NCBI RefSeq assembly: GCF_003202205.1
Contig: NZ_PDOG01000007.1
Location: 62,001 to 126,000 of the forward strand
Origin: Halomonas sp. LBP4
GTDB lineage: Bacteria > Pseudomonadota > Gammaproteobacteria > Pseudomonadales > Halomonadaceae
DNA length: 64,000 bases
Direction of reading: 5' to 3'
Under the pieces are notes generated by a model that worked only from the letters and a program-made list of their open reading frames with translations, was not told where the DNA came from and made no database searches. Made by a program: the position numbers and the translations under genes. Of the stretch, positions 53,158 to 61,967 are shown one piece after another (the stretch's first letter is position 1; each line of letters opens with the position of its first letter).

Positions 53158-53683
53158 CATGCTGGCCTCGCTCGGGAATGACCAGGTTGGCGAAGTTGCA
53201 CGGCTTGTGCCGACTGTCGAGCTGCTCGGCGAGGATGCCGTCCCAGGCGGTGCGGCAGGCGCCGGTGGAGCCGGGCAGGCAGAACACCACGGTGGCGTTG
53301 GCCAGCCCCCCGAGGCAGCGGCTCTGGATGGTGGAGCTGCCGATCTCCTGCCAGGAGAGGTGGCGGAAGAGCTCGCCGAAGCCCTCGATCTGCTTGTCGA
53401 GCAGCACCAAGATCGCCTCGGGTGTCGAGTCGCGGCCGGTGAAGCCGGTGCCCCCGGTGGTCAGGATCACCTGCACCCCGGGGTCGGCGATCCAGCCCGC
53501 CACCACGGCGCGGATGCGGTAGACATCGTCGATGACGATCTGCTTGTCGGCCAGCCGATGGCCGGCGCCGGTGAGACGCTCGACCAGGGCCTGGCCGCTG
53601 CGGTCGGTCTCGTCGGTGCGGGTATCGGAGACCGTGAGAACCGCGACCTTTAGCGGGACGAAACCGTCGCGATCGTCGCTCAT
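53153..53683 (-). CDS. moaB: Molybdenum cofactor biosynthesis protein MoaB
   Basis: A 176-residue MoCF-fold protein. KVAVLTVSDTRTDETDRSGQ at the start, VIDDVYRIRAVVAGWI, VILTTGGTGFTGRDSTPEAI (the MPT-binding TGGTG loop) and FCLPGSTGACRTAWDGIL identify MoaB, thought to adenylylate molybdopterin in place of MogA. The ATG at 53683 overlaps the upstream DUF1244 stop by four bases. It is followed by a repeat-rich gap and then moeA on the same strand. Confidence 0.93.
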   Translation of the reverse strand: MSDDRDGFVPLKVAVLTVSDTRTDETDRSGQALVERLTGAGHRLADKQIVIDDVYRIRAVVAGWIADPGVQVILTTGGTGFTGRDSTPEAILVLLDKQIEGFGELFRHLSWQEIGSSTIQSRCLGGLANATVVFCLPGSTGACRTAWDGILAEQLDSRHKPCNFANLVIPERGQHG

Positions 53684-53997
53684 GCCTGTCCCTTCTTCTG
53701 CTGTTGCCGAGCCTCGAGGGCGGCGAGTTGTTCCGGGGTGGCCGGGGCTTGATACTTCTCCTTCCACTCCGCGTAGGGCATGCCGTAGACGTAGTCGCGG
53801 GCGGCGTCATAGTCGAGTTCGGCACCGCGCTCCTCGGCGGCGGCCACCAGCCACTTCGAGAGGCAGTTGCGGCAGAAGTCGGCCAGGATCATCAGCTCGA
53901 TGTTCTGCACCTCCTTGTGCTCGTCGAGGTGCCTGAGCAGGCGGCGGAAGGCTGCCGCCTCGAGTTCGGTACGGGTGGTATCGTCGAGATGCTGCAT
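53680..53997 (-). CDS. DUF1244 family protein
   Basis: A 105-residue protein. The core is FRRLLRHLDEHKEVQNIELM, then ILADFCRNCLSKWLVAAAEE with the conserved F-C-R-N-C-L motif, then DYVYGMPYAEWKEKYQ. The family has a small helical structure and no assigned function; the two cysteines could bind metal. It overlaps moaB by four bases, so it is co-translated with a cofactor gene. I know of no established link to molybdenum. Confidence 0.88.
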   Translation of the reverse strand: MQHLDDTTRTELEAAAFRRLLRHLDEHKEVQNIELMILADFCRNCLSKWLVAAAEERGAELDYDAARDYVYGMPYAEWKEKYQAPATPEQLAALEARQQQKKGQA

Positions 53998-54048
53998 GGG
54001 GTATCTCCCTGCCTGTCGTGAAGGGGTCGTGAGTGCCGCCAGCATAAC

Positions 54049-54074
54049 AAAAGACACCGCCCGGGGGCGGTGTC
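54049..54074 (-). terminator. Rho-independent terminator of the formate dehydrogenase operon
   Basis: Minus strand GACACCGCC pairs with GGCGGTGTC (54074-54066 and 54061-54053) followed by TTTT. It lies 22 bases past the fdhC stop. Confidence 0.85.
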
Positions 54075-54096
54075 GAAGCATCGCGATGAGGCCGAA

Positions 54097-55158
54097 TCAT
54101 CCCGAGCGGGGCGTCGGTTCCTCGCCGCCGCCGGAGGGCTTGCCACCGGCGGCGAGCTGCTCCTCGGGAATCGCCTCGTCCTTGACCTCCTCATACCAGA
54201 GGTTGTGGTGATCCCTGGCCCAGGTCTCGTCCACATAGCCGGTGGTCATCCCCTCCAGGGCCCCCTCGGTGCCGATGGTGCCGATGTAGATGTGGCCCAG
54301 TGCCACGGCGGTCAGGCCCAGCGCGCCCACGGCGTGGATGAGGTTGGCCCACTGCATGGTGTCGCGGCCCTGGCCGTAGTTGGGGAAGTCGAGCACGAAA
54401 CCGCTGGCGATCACCACGATACCCGCCGTGGCCAGCAGCCAGAACCAGACCTTCTCGCCACCGTTGGCGAAGCCGGCATCGACATGTGTCTTGCCGACCA
54501 TGCCGCCTCCCTTCTTGAACCACGCCAGGTCGTGCTTCTTCGGCCAGTTGTGTTTCAGCACCCGGGCCAGCAGCACGATCAGCAGGATGCCGAACAGCGG
54601 CCCCAGATAGTTGTGGATCAGCTTGGTGCCCGACATCATCGCCGCCCAGAAGCCGTCACCGAACAGCGACCGGAAGACGAACTTGCCGTAGAGCAGGTTG
54701 AGCCCGGTCAGCGCGAGCACGATGAACAGGCTCGCCACCGTCCAGTGGATCGCACGGACGACCAGCGGCCAGCGCAACAGCTTGCGCCCCGTGCGCGGTT
54801 CGCTGAGGTCCTTGCGGCCGATGACCAGGTAGAAGAGCGCGATCACCACGATCATGCCGCCGATGGCGATCAGCCCGAAGGGCGAGACCCAGCGGTTGCG
54901 CAGCTGCCGCCAGCGCTCGCCGCTGGCATTGACCAGGTTGTAGTTGGAGTCGGCCCGGCTGTCGCGGAAGTTGGCCCCGGTCTCGCCACTGCGTACCTGG
55001 CGCCAGGTGTCCGGCGTCACCCCGACGACGGCGGTGGCCGCCTCGCGGTCCGCGTCGGCCTGGGCCAGCACCGACTGGGCGATCCCCAGGCCGACCAGCA
55101 GTACCAGGGTGAAGACCGCCACCCGCCAGAACCCAGGCCATGCATTGGAAATGTACAT
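54097..55158 (-). CDS. fdhC: Formate dehydrogenase gamma subunit (cytochrome b556)
   Basis: 353 residues. An N-terminal signal-like helix (VFTLVLLVGLGIAQSVLAQA) precedes a periplasmic stretch of about 65 residues, then a four-helix cytochrome b domain. Candidate haem-b histidines lie in VVRAIHWTVASLFIVL, GTKLIHNYLGPLFGI and TAVALGHIYIG. It anchors FdhAB to the periplasmic face and passes electrons to quinone. The long N-terminal extension is typical of the fdh3C/FdoI-like group. The C-terminus is Gly/Pro/Glu-rich. Confidence 0.92.
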   Translation of the reverse strand: MYISNAWPGFWRVAVFTLVLLVGLGIAQSVLAQADADREAATAVVGVTPDTWRQVRSGETGANFRDSRADSNYNLVNASGERWRQLRNRWVSPFGLIAIGGMIVVIALFYLVIGRKDLSEPRTGRKLLRWPLVVRAIHWTVASLFIVLALTGLNLLYGKFVFRSLFGDGFWAAMMSGTKLIHNYLGPLFGILLIVLLARVLKHNWPKKHDLAWFKKGGGMVGKTHVDAGFANGGEKVWFWLLATAGIVVIASGFVLDFPNYGQGRDTMQWANLIHAVGALGLTAVALGHIYIGTIGTEGALEGMTTGYVDETWARDHHNLWYEEVKDEAIPEEQLAAGGKPSGGGEEPTPRSG

Positions 55159-55167
55159 GCAGCCTCC

Positions 55168-55782
55168 TTACCCCTGGCGGGTGGCGTCATAGGCGAGGTT
55201 GTCGGTGTCGGCGCGGGGGTTGCCCGACCAGGCGCCGTCCGGGTGTCCGCGCTGGACCACCCGCTGGCGGAAGATGTCGGCAATCGTCTGGGCATCGCCG
55301 GCGAGCAGCGCCTTGGTGGAGCACATCTCGGCGCATAGCGGCAGCTTGCCTTCGTCGATACGGTTGGCGCCGTATTTCTGGTATTCCTCCTCCTTGGTTT
55401 CCGCCGGGCCGCCGGCGCAGAAGGTGCACTTGTCCATCTTGCCGCGCTCGCCGAAGGCGTTCTGCTGCGGGAACTGGGGCGCACCGAAGGGACAGGCGTA
55501 GAGGCAGTAGCCGCAGCCGATGCACAGATCCTTGTCGTGCAGCACGATGCCGTCATCGCGCTGATACAGCGTCTCGGTAGGACAGACGGCGATGCAGGGC
55601 GCATCATCGCAGTGCATGCAGGCCACCGAGATCGACACCTCGGTGGGTTCGCCGTCGTCGAGGGTGACCACCCGGCGGCGCTGGATGCCCCATTCGACGT
55701 CGTTGGCGTTCTTGCAGGCGGTGACGCAACCGTTGCACTCGATGCAGCGTTCGGCGTCGCACATGAACTTCATAGTGGCCAT
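55168..55782 (-). CDS. fdhB: Formate dehydrogenase beta subunit (iron-sulfur)
   Basis: A 204-residue ferredoxin-like subunit with four cysteine clusters: CIECNGCVTACK, CMHCDDAPCIAVCP, CIGCGYCLYACP and CTFCAGG ... CAEMCSTKAL. These bind four [4Fe-4S] centres that wire the molybdenum site to the gamma haems. There is no C-terminal membrane helix, unlike FdnH. GAGGAGAACAAC precedes the ATG. Confidence 0.94.
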   Translation of the reverse strand: MATMKFMCDAERCIECNGCVTACKNANDVEWGIQRRRVVTLDDGEPTEVSISVACMHCDDAPCIAVCPTETLYQRDDGIVLHDKDLCIGCGYCLYACPFGAPQFPQQNAFGERGKMDKCTFCAGGPAETKEEEYQKYGANRIDEGKLPLCAEMCSTKALLAGDAQTIADIFRQRVVQRGHPDGAWSGNPRADTDNLAYDATRQG

Positions 55783-55792
55783 GTTGTTCTCC

Positions 55793-58645
55793 TCAGCTGG
55801 CCTTCTCGATACGACACAGGGTGCACTTGGTTTCCTGCATCTGCGTCACCGAGTCATAGCCGTAGGTGGTGGCGGTGTTGGCCGCCTCGCCGAGCACATA
55901 GGGCGCGGAGCCTTCCGGGTAGCGGTCATGCAGGCTCTCGCCCTGGAACATGCCACCGAAGTGGAAGGGCATGAACACCACTTCGCGGGCCACCCGGGGC
56001 GTGACCAGGGCCTTGACCCGCACGCGCCCACCCTCGGCGCCCTCGACCCAGACGTCGTCGCCGTCGGCCACCGCCAGGTCGTTGGCCAGCGCCGGGTTGA
56101 TCTCGACGAACATCTCCTGCTGCAGTTCGGCGAGCCAGGACATGGAGCGCGTCTCCTCGCCGCCCCCCTCGAACTCCACCAGGCGCCCGGAGGTCAGGAT
56201 GATCGGGTAGCGATCCGAGTTGTCGTTGTCCTGGATGCTCTTGTAGAGGGTCGGCAGCCGGTAGTGCGAGGCCACGTCGTCCCAGGTGGGATAGTCGGCG
56301 ACCAGGTCGCGGCGGCTGGTGTAGAGCGGCTCGCGGTGCTTGGGGATGGGGTCGGGGAAGGTCCAGACGTTGCAGCGCGCCTTGGCATTGCCGAAGGGGG
56401 CGCACTCGTGGGCGATGGCCACCCGCTGGATGCCGCCGGAGAGGTCGGTCTTCCAGTTCCTGCCATCCGCTTCCGCCTGTTCCTCCTCGCTGAGGTCATC
56501 CCACCAGCCGAGGTCCTTGAGCATGACGTCGGTGAATTCGGGATAGCCGTCGTTGAGCTCGGAGCCCTGGCTGAACACGCCGTCAGCCAGGATGTTCTCG
56601 CCGTTGCGTTCGATGCCGAAGCGGGCGCGGAAGGTCAGGCCGCCTTCGGAGACCTTCTTGCTGGTGTCATAGAGGATCGGCGTGCCGGGGTGGCCCATCT
56701 CGGCGGTGCCCCAGCAGGGCCACGGCAGGCCATAGTAGTCGCCATCGGCGGGACCGCCCTCGGCCTGCAGGGTATGGAAGCTGAAGGTGTGCCAGTTCTG
56801 CTGGTGGGCCTTGAGGCGCTCCGGGCTCTGGCCGGTGTAGCCCACGGTCCACATGCCGCGGTTGAACTCGCGGGTGATGTCCTCGATGAGCGGCTCGGTG
56901 CCGTTGACCTCGATATGCTTGAACAGTTCGTCGGCGAAGCCCAGTTTGCGGGCCAGCAGGTACATGATCTCGTGGTCCGGCTTGGACTCGAACAGCGGCT
57001 CGATCACCCTGTCGCGCCACTGGAGGGCACGGTTGGTGGCGGTCACGCTGCCGGTGGTCTCGAACTGGGTGGCCGCCGGCAGCAGGTAGACACCGTCGCT
57101 GCGGCCATGCATCACCCCGGCCACGGTGGGGTAGGGGTCGACGATGACCATCATCTCGAGCTGCTGCATGGCCTTCTGCATCTCGGGGCCACGGGTCTGG
57201 GAGTTGACCGCATGCCCCCAGTAGAACATCGCCTTGAGCCGGGTACGCTGGGAGATGGCCTCCTCCTCCTCGAGCACCCCGTCGACCCAGCGCGACACCG
57301 TGATGCCGTTGGTGTACATCGGCTGGCCATCGGCGTACTCGGTCTGGTCGAAGCGGCCCTTGAGCCAGTCGAGGTCGAGGTCCCAGACACGGGCCCAGTG
57401 TGCCCAGGCGCCCTCGGCCAGGCCGTAGTAGCCGGGCAGGGAGTGAGACATCAGCCCCAGGTCGGTGGCGCCCTGGACGTTGTCGTGGCCACGGAAGATG
57501 TTGGCGCCGCCACCGGAGACGCCGATATTGCCCAGCGCCAGCTCGAGGATGCAGTAGGCCCGGGTATTGTTGTTGCCGGTGGTGTGCTGGGTACCGCCCA
57601 TGCACCAGACGATGCAGCCCGGCCGGTTCTCGGCCAGGCGCCGGGCGGTGTCACGCATCACGCCCTCGGGGACGCCGGTGATGCGCTCCACCTCGGAGGG
57701 GGGGAAGGCCGCCACCTCTTCACGCACCTCGTCCATGGCATAGACGCGCTGGTCGATGTACTCCCGATCCTCCCAGCCGTTCTCGAAGATGTGCCACAGC
57801 AGGCCCCAGATGAAGGCCACGTCGGAGCCGGGGCGAAGGCGCACGTAACTGTCGGCCTTGGCCGCGGTGCGGGTGAAGCGCGGGTCGACGACGATGATGT
57901 GGGCGTGACTGCGCTCCTTGGCCAGCAGGATGTGCTGCATGGCCACCGGATGAGCCTCGCAGGGGTTGGAGCCGATGAACATGATCGCCTTGCTGTTCTG
58001 AATGTCGTTGAGCGAGTTGGTCATCGCCCCGTAGCCCCAGGTGTTGGCCACCCCCGCCACGGTGGTGGAGTGGCAGATGCGCGCCTGGTGATCGGTGTTG
58101 TTGGTGCCGGCCAGGGCGGCGAACTTGCGCATCAGGTAGGCCTGTTCGTTGCTGAACTTGGCCGACCCCAGCCAGTAGACGCTGTCGGGCCCGTGTTCCT
58201 CGGTCAGGGCCAGCACCTTGTCGCCGATCTCCTCGATGGCGTCGTCCCAGCTCAGGCGCTGCCACTCGCCGCCGACCAGCTTCATGGGGTACTTGAGGCG
58301 GCGGCTGGAATGGCCGTGCTGACGCAACGAGGCGCCCTTGGCACAGTGGGCGCCGCGGTTGATGGGGTGGTCGAAGGCGGGCTCCTGCCGGGTCCAGATG
58401 CCCTCCTGGACCTCGGCGTAGACGCCACAGCCCACCGAGCAGTGTGAACAGATGGTGCGCCTGGTCTCCACCGGCGAGTCGAGTACCGGGGTCTTGTCGG
58501 CGGCCTCGGTGCGGCGCATCATCGGGGCGCCCATGAAGCCGGCGGCGGCCAGGCCGCCGGTGGCCCCGCTGCGCTTGAGGAACTGGCGGCGGGAGATGCC
58601 CAGTCCGGCAGCCTTCGGGGCATCACTTTTACGAGTCAGACGCAT
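55793..58645 (-). CDS. fdhA: Formate dehydrogenase alpha subunit (molybdopterin, Cys type)
   Basis: 950 residues. A Tat signal (ISRRQFLKRSGATGG, residues 18-32) exports the folded enzyme. One [4Fe-4S] cluster binds at C66-x2-C69-x3-C73 and C101. The active site is RICHSTTVAG with C191 and H192; the codon at 58075-58073 is TGC, so cysteine replaces the selenocysteine of FdnG. Pterin-binding pieces include GSNPCEAHPVAMQ, VVDPRFTRTA and GGTQHTTGNNNTRA. It oxidises formate to CO2 in the periplasm. A close CO-dehydrogenase-like or nitrate reductase identity is excluded by the CHxTTV site and its partners. Confidence 0.95.
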   Translation of the reverse strand: MRLTRKSDAPKAAGLGISRRQFLKRSGATGGLAAAGFMGAPMMRRTEAADKTPVLDSPVETRRTICSHCSVGCGVYAEVQEGIWTRQEPAFDHPINRGAHCAKGASLRQHGHSSRRLKYPMKLVGGEWQRLSWDDAIEEIGDKVLALTEEHGPDSVYWLGSAKFSNEQAYLMRKFAALAGTNNTDHQARICHSTTVAGVANTWGYGAMTNSLNDIQNSKAIMFIGSNPCEAHPVAMQHILLAKERSHAHIIVVDPRFTRTAAKADSYVRLRPGSDVAFIWGLLWHIFENGWEDREYIDQRVYAMDEVREEVAAFPPSEVERITGVPEGVMRDTARRLAENRPGCIVWCMGGTQHTTGNNNTRAYCILELALGNIGVSGGGANIFRGHDNVQGATDLGLMSHSLPGYYGLAEGAWAHWARVWDLDLDWLKGRFDQTEYADGQPMYTNGITVSRWVDGVLEEEEAISQRTRLKAMFYWGHAVNSQTRGPEMQKAMQQLEMMVIVDPYPTVAGVMHGRSDGVYLLPAATQFETTGSVTATNRALQWRDRVIEPLFESKPDHEIMYLLARKLGFADELFKHIEVNGTEPLIEDITREFNRGMWTVGYTGQSPERLKAHQQNWHTFSFHTLQAEGGPADGDYYGLPWPCWGTAEMGHPGTPILYDTSKKVSEGGLTFRARFGIERNGENILADGVFSQGSELNDGYPEFTDVMLKDLGWWDDLSEEEQAEADGRNWKTDLSGGIQRVAIAHECAPFGNAKARCNVWTFPDPIPKHREPLYTSRRDLVADYPTWDDVASHYRLPTLYKSIQDNDNSDRYPIILTSGRLVEFEGGGEETRSMSWLAELQQEMFVEINPALANDLAVADGDDVWVEGAEGGRVRVKALVTPRVAREVVFMPFHFGGMFQGESLHDRYPEGSAPYVLGEAANTATTYGYDSVTQMQETKCTLCRIEKAS

Positions 58646-58672
58646 GGCTGTGATCTCCTGGCTGTCGAGCCG

Positions 58673-58873
58673 TCAGTCCCGCAGGGTGGCGTAGAAGGCA
58701 CGGATATGGTCGGTCTCCCGGTAGTGGCGGGAGGTGTCGGCCGGCGGTTCGTCGGCGGTCTCGGCCTGGGCCAGGGTGACGTGACCGACGGCGGCCGCTG
58801 CCCCGGCGGCGGCGGTGCCGACCCCGAGGGTCTTGAGGAAGCGGCGGCGCTGCGGGTTGCGAGTCTTGTTCAT
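58673..58873 (-). CDS. Tat-signal mini-subunit of formate dehydrogenase (FdhX-like)
   Basis: A 66-residue protein: a twin-arginine leader (NPQRRRFLKTLGVGTAAAGA) and a short mature part with the conserved end SRHYRETDHIRAFYATLRD. Such small proteins regularly sit directly before fdhA in this type of cluster. The start at 58873 follows AGGAGACTCCC. The role is unknown; it may be a small structural subunit or an assembly factor carried through Tat with FdhA. Confidence 0.85.
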   Translation of the reverse strand: MNKTRNPQRRRFLKTLGVGTAAAGAAAAVGHVTLAQAETADEPPADTSRHYRETDHIRAFYATLRD

Positions 58874-58969
58874 GGGAGTCTCCTCGATCATGCCGTGGCC
58901 TTGCGTTGGCGTTGTTGTCATGTCCATGGGCGCTCTTGCGATGATGTCGTCGGGTTCTCTCTCCAGGCA

Positions 58970-59599
58970 TCAGGGCTCGACGAGCCTGACGGGGTCCTGC
59001 GCTGCCTCACCGGCGAGCAGCGCCTCTTCCTTGTCGATGAAGGCCCGGCCGAGCCGGCCGAGTCGGGAATAGAAGGGCGATGCGACCGCGGCCAGGTCGG
59101 CCAGGCAGTGCGCGGCCCAGGGCGCCAGGTGCGCCATGAAGAACCGCGCCTCGGCGGGGGAGCGGGCCTCGATGAGCAGGGCCATCACTTCGCAGAGTGC
59201 GGCCAGGTGGTCTTCCGGGTCGCGGGTCCGCTCGCTGCGCTCGAATCCCAGCACCTTGAGGTCCCGGCGCAGGGCCACCAGGGCCTCGTCCAGCAGTTCG
59301 CCGTTGCGGTACCAGGAGGCGTAGGGCGTCACGTCCCCCTGGATGACGCCGACGAGATGGCGGAAATGGGCGCGGGTCAGCTCTTCGATGGAGGCGTCGC
59401 CTGCCGAGGCGATGAGCTCGCGCCAGGGGCTGGCGAGGGCGCTGCCGTCGTCCTCGACCTCCAGCCCGGCGAGCCAGTCGAGCAGCGCGGTATCCGGTGG
59501 CTCGCGCAGCAGGCGTGCCAGCAGCCGGTAGACATCGGCCCGCAGGGCATGGAACTCGTCGAGTTCGGGGGCCACCCGGGGCGTGACAGTATCGGTCAT
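58970..59599 (-). CDS. TorD/DmsD-family chaperone for formate dehydrogenase
   Basis: A 209-residue all-helical protein. Family markers are FHALRADVYRLLARLLREPP, HFRHLVGVIQGDVTPYASWY (the Y-x-S-x-Y stretch) and SPAEARFFMAHLAPWAAHCL. TorD-like proteins bind the Tat leader and the apo-form of molybdoenzymes until Moco is inserted. It lies between the polyferredoxin and the FdhX-like gene, so its client should be FdhA. Confidence 0.88.
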   Translation of the reverse strand: MTDTVTPRVAPELDEFHALRADVYRLLARLLREPPDTALLDWLAGLEVEDDGSALASPWRELIASAGDASIEELTRAHFRHLVGVIQGDVTPYASWYRNGELLDEALVALRRDLKVLGFERSERTRDPEDHLAALCEVMALLIEARSPAEARFFMAHLAPWAAHCLADLAAVASPFYSRLGRLGRAFIDKEEALLAGEAAQDPVRLVEP

Positions 59600-59603
59600 T
59601 GGC

Positions 59604-61325
59604 TCACACCTTCAGTTGCGATTCGGGATTCCGCGCCAGTTCGTGCCACACGTCCCTTACGCGACAGTCCTCACACATCTCCAGCCGGGCCAGGGCATCG
59701 CCGGCGAAATACGGGTGGTCGGCGAGCTTGGCCTTGATCGTGGCGATGGTGCTGGCGGTGGCGAAGGGCTTGCCGCAACGGATGCAGTGGAAGGCCTCCT
59801 CCTCGTGGCACACCCGGCGCTGGTCCCGGGCCGGGTCGGCCAGGAAGCCGGGCAGCAGGGTGATGGCATCCTCCGGGCAGGCCTCGGCACAGAGCCCGCA
59901 CTGCACGCAGTCGGCCTCGCGGAAGCTCAGCTGCGGACTGTCGGTTCCGGCCGCCAGGGCCGGGGTAGGACAGCCGGCCACGCAGGCCATGCACAGGGTG
60001 CAGGCGGCACTGTCCACGTCGAGATCGCCATAGGCGGCACCCGCGGGCATCGCATGGCGCCTGCCATCCGGCTCGCCGCACTCGAGTAGTCGGGTCAGCA
60101 CGACGTTCAGGCGGTCGCGCTTGCCGGCGGTATCGAAGGCCAGGGGCGCCTCGACCAGGGGGGGATGCGTCGGCAGGGCGTCGCGGCCGGCCGTGTCGCC
60201 GGCGTCGAGGCAGGTCACGCGTTCGGGGGCGTGCCCCAGTGCCTCGAGCAGGGCCCGGGCCTGGGCGAGCTGGTCGTCGATGAAGGCGGAGAGCCGTTCG
60301 GGCATCTGCGGATGGCGCTGGATGCGCACCTCGGCGGCACCGCCGGCCAGGGCGGTCAGCCACTGGTCGTGGCCCGCGCCCCCCAGCTCCGCGAGCGGGA
60401 CGTCGAGGACATGGCCGGCCGGGTCGCCGTCAGCGGCGAGGTGTTCGGCTTCGCCGAAACGCACCACCGGCAGGGTGCCGCCGGCACGGCGGTAGGCGTC
60501 GAGCCAGGCCAGCAGGGTCTCCTGCTGGCGATGGGTGTCCGGTAACCGGAACTGGATGGCCCCCGTGGGACAGGCACTGCTGCAGCTGCCGACGCCGTGG
60601 CAACGGAAGGGGTCGATCTCGATCCAGGCCGCTATGCGCCCCTGCTGGCTGGCGATGGCATCGGCCGGACAGACCTCGAGGCAGCGGGTGCAGCCGGTGT
60701 TGCCGCTGGCGGCATGCGCGCAGAGGTCGTGGTTGATCTGGAAGTAGCGCGGCTTGTCGAACTCGCCCACCAGGTCGGCGAAGGCCTCGAGCCGGGAGGC
60801 ACGATCGGGCTCGGCCCAGCGCGTGGCGACATAGCCGGGCGGTGGCAGCTCCAGTGACAGCACCGGTCTCTCGCCGAGATCCAGGACCAGGTCGAAGTGG
60901 TCGCGGTCGGCCAGCGCCCGGGCCAGGTTGAGCGGCTGCTCGCGGGCGATCATGGCCGAGAAGCGGCCCAGGTAGCCCTCGATGTGCAGGCTTGCGGCCT
61001 GCTCGCGGCTCAGGGCCTGGCAGGTCAGGTGCCGGGTATCGGCCAGCAGGGTGTCGTCGTCGCTGTCATCTGCTGTCGGATCGCTGGCTTCGGCGACGGG
61101 CTCGGTGAAGGCGAGCGTCAGCGAGGCCAGCCCCCGGTCCTGCAGCGCTCGGGCGGCCCGACGGGCGGCCCGCTCGTTGCCCAGGATCAGGGCGTGCCCC
61201 TCACTCACATAGCCGACGCTGGCCGGGGTGAGGTTGAGCGGCCAGGAAACCTGGCGGTGCGTCGCCTCCCTCGCCCGACGATTGCCGGTGTCGTCCACCG
61301 GCAGCATCTCGATGCGCTGGTTCAT
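59604..61325 (-). CDS. Polyferredoxin of the formate dehydrogenase cluster
   Basis: 573 residues, cytoplasmic. Two cysteine groups in the middle (C202-C219 with CTRCLEVCP, and C242-C252 with CHGVGSCSSACP) and two near the end (442-452, CTLCMACVAGC; 473-483, CVQCGLCAEAC) fit four [4Fe-4S] clusters. A final pair, CIRC (514-517) and CEDC (551-554), looks like a zinc-ribbon site. The region before residue 200 resembles a ferredoxin-reductase accessory domain but is not assigned. This large 4Fe-4S protein recurs in fdh clusters and may serve enzyme maturation or electron transfer. It starts 93 bases after DUF3306. Confidence 0.85.
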   Translation of the reverse strand: MNQRIEMLPVDDTGNRRAREATHRQVSWPLNLTPASVGYVSEGHALILGNERAARRAARALQDRGLASLTLAFTEPVAEASDPTADDSDDDTLLADTRHLTCQALSREQAASLHIEGYLGRFSAMIAREQPLNLARALADRDHFDLVLDLGERPVLSLELPPPGYVATRWAEPDRASRLEAFADLVGEFDKPRYFQINHDLCAHAASGNTGCTRCLEVCPADAIASQQGRIAAWIEIDPFRCHGVGSCSSACPTGAIQFRLPDTHRQQETLLAWLDAYRRAGGTLPVVRFGEAEHLAADGDPAGHVLDVPLAELGGAGHDQWLTALAGGAAEVRIQRHPQMPERLSAFIDDQLAQARALLEALGHAPERVTCLDAGDTAGRDALPTHPPLVEAPLAFDTAGKRDRLNVVLTRLLECGEPDGRRHAMPAGAAYGDLDVDSAACTLCMACVAGCPTPALAAGTDSPQLSFREADCVQCGLCAEACPEDAITLLPGFLADPARDQRRVCHEEEAFHCIRCGKPFATASTIATIKAKLADHPYFAGDALARLEMCEDCRVRDVWHELARNPESQLKV

Positions 61326-61418
61326 GCCACCTCACGGTCAGTGATACTTTGTTATTGTATGGTGATGCTAATGTTGCAGTCTGGTTGGTTTTCGTGATGA
61401 CGCCAGACCACCCTTGGT

Positions 61419-61967
61419 CTAATCCTCCCCCTTCGCGGGCGGAGTGCCGGTCTCGGCGCTGGCCGCGACCACACGCCGGGCATCCACGGTGTCCTCGTCG
61501 GGGGCGGGCATCGCCTCCCGCTGCTCCTCGCCTTCGGCGATCTCCGCCTCCCCGGCAGGGTCGGCCACTGCCGGCTCGAGTTCACTCTCGTCGAGCTGGC
61601 GGGTCCACTGCCTCAGGCGCTGGGCCAGCTCACTGGCCAGGGGCTTGAGACGCTCCCGGTAATCGTCGTCGTAGTCGTCCAGGCCGTCGCGGATCCCGTA
61701 CCGCTCGCCGGAAAACATCCGCCGCAGGGCGCGCCGGCGCAGGCCGTCGCTGACCCCCCGCTGCATGAATGCCGTGAAGTCGCTGCCGGCGGGCAGGGTG
61801 TCGGGATCGGGCAGGGAGTCGTCCAGGCTGCCGGGTTCCGGAGGCCGCGTATCGGCGCCGGGGCTCTCCGGTGCCGGCTCCACGGTGGTAGCTGCGGGCT
61901 CGGGCAGTTCGACGTCTTCGGTCTGCTCGCCCAGCTTGCGGCGTGACCAGCGACTCAGTCGGTTCAT
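61419..61967 (-). CDS. DUF3306 family protein
   Basis: 182 residues, highly acidic and mostly disordered. The family anchor is at both ends of the ordered part: FLxRWSRRK-like MNRLSRWSRRKLGEQ at the N-terminus and SDGLRRRALRRMFSGERYGI in the middle, followed by DGLDDYDDDYRE. It is found almost only beside DUF3305 in formate dehydrogenase clusters. Function is unknown. The start overlaps the DUF3305 stop (ATGA). Confidence 0.87.
   Translation of the reverse strand: MNRLSRWSRRKLGEQTEDVELPEPAATTVEPAPESPGADTRPPEPGSLDDSLPDPDTLPAGSDFTAFMQRGVSDGLRRRALRRMFSGERYGIRDGLDDYDDDYRERLKPLASELAQRLRQWTRQLDESELEPAVADPAGEAEIAEGEEQREAMPAPDEDTVDARRVVAASAETGTPPAKGED

Noticed and set aside
55592..58447. Very long open frame on the plus strand opposite fdhA
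   Set aside because: It is antisense to a clear Tat-exported molybdoenzyme, has no family motifs, and such long antisense frames are expected at this GC content.
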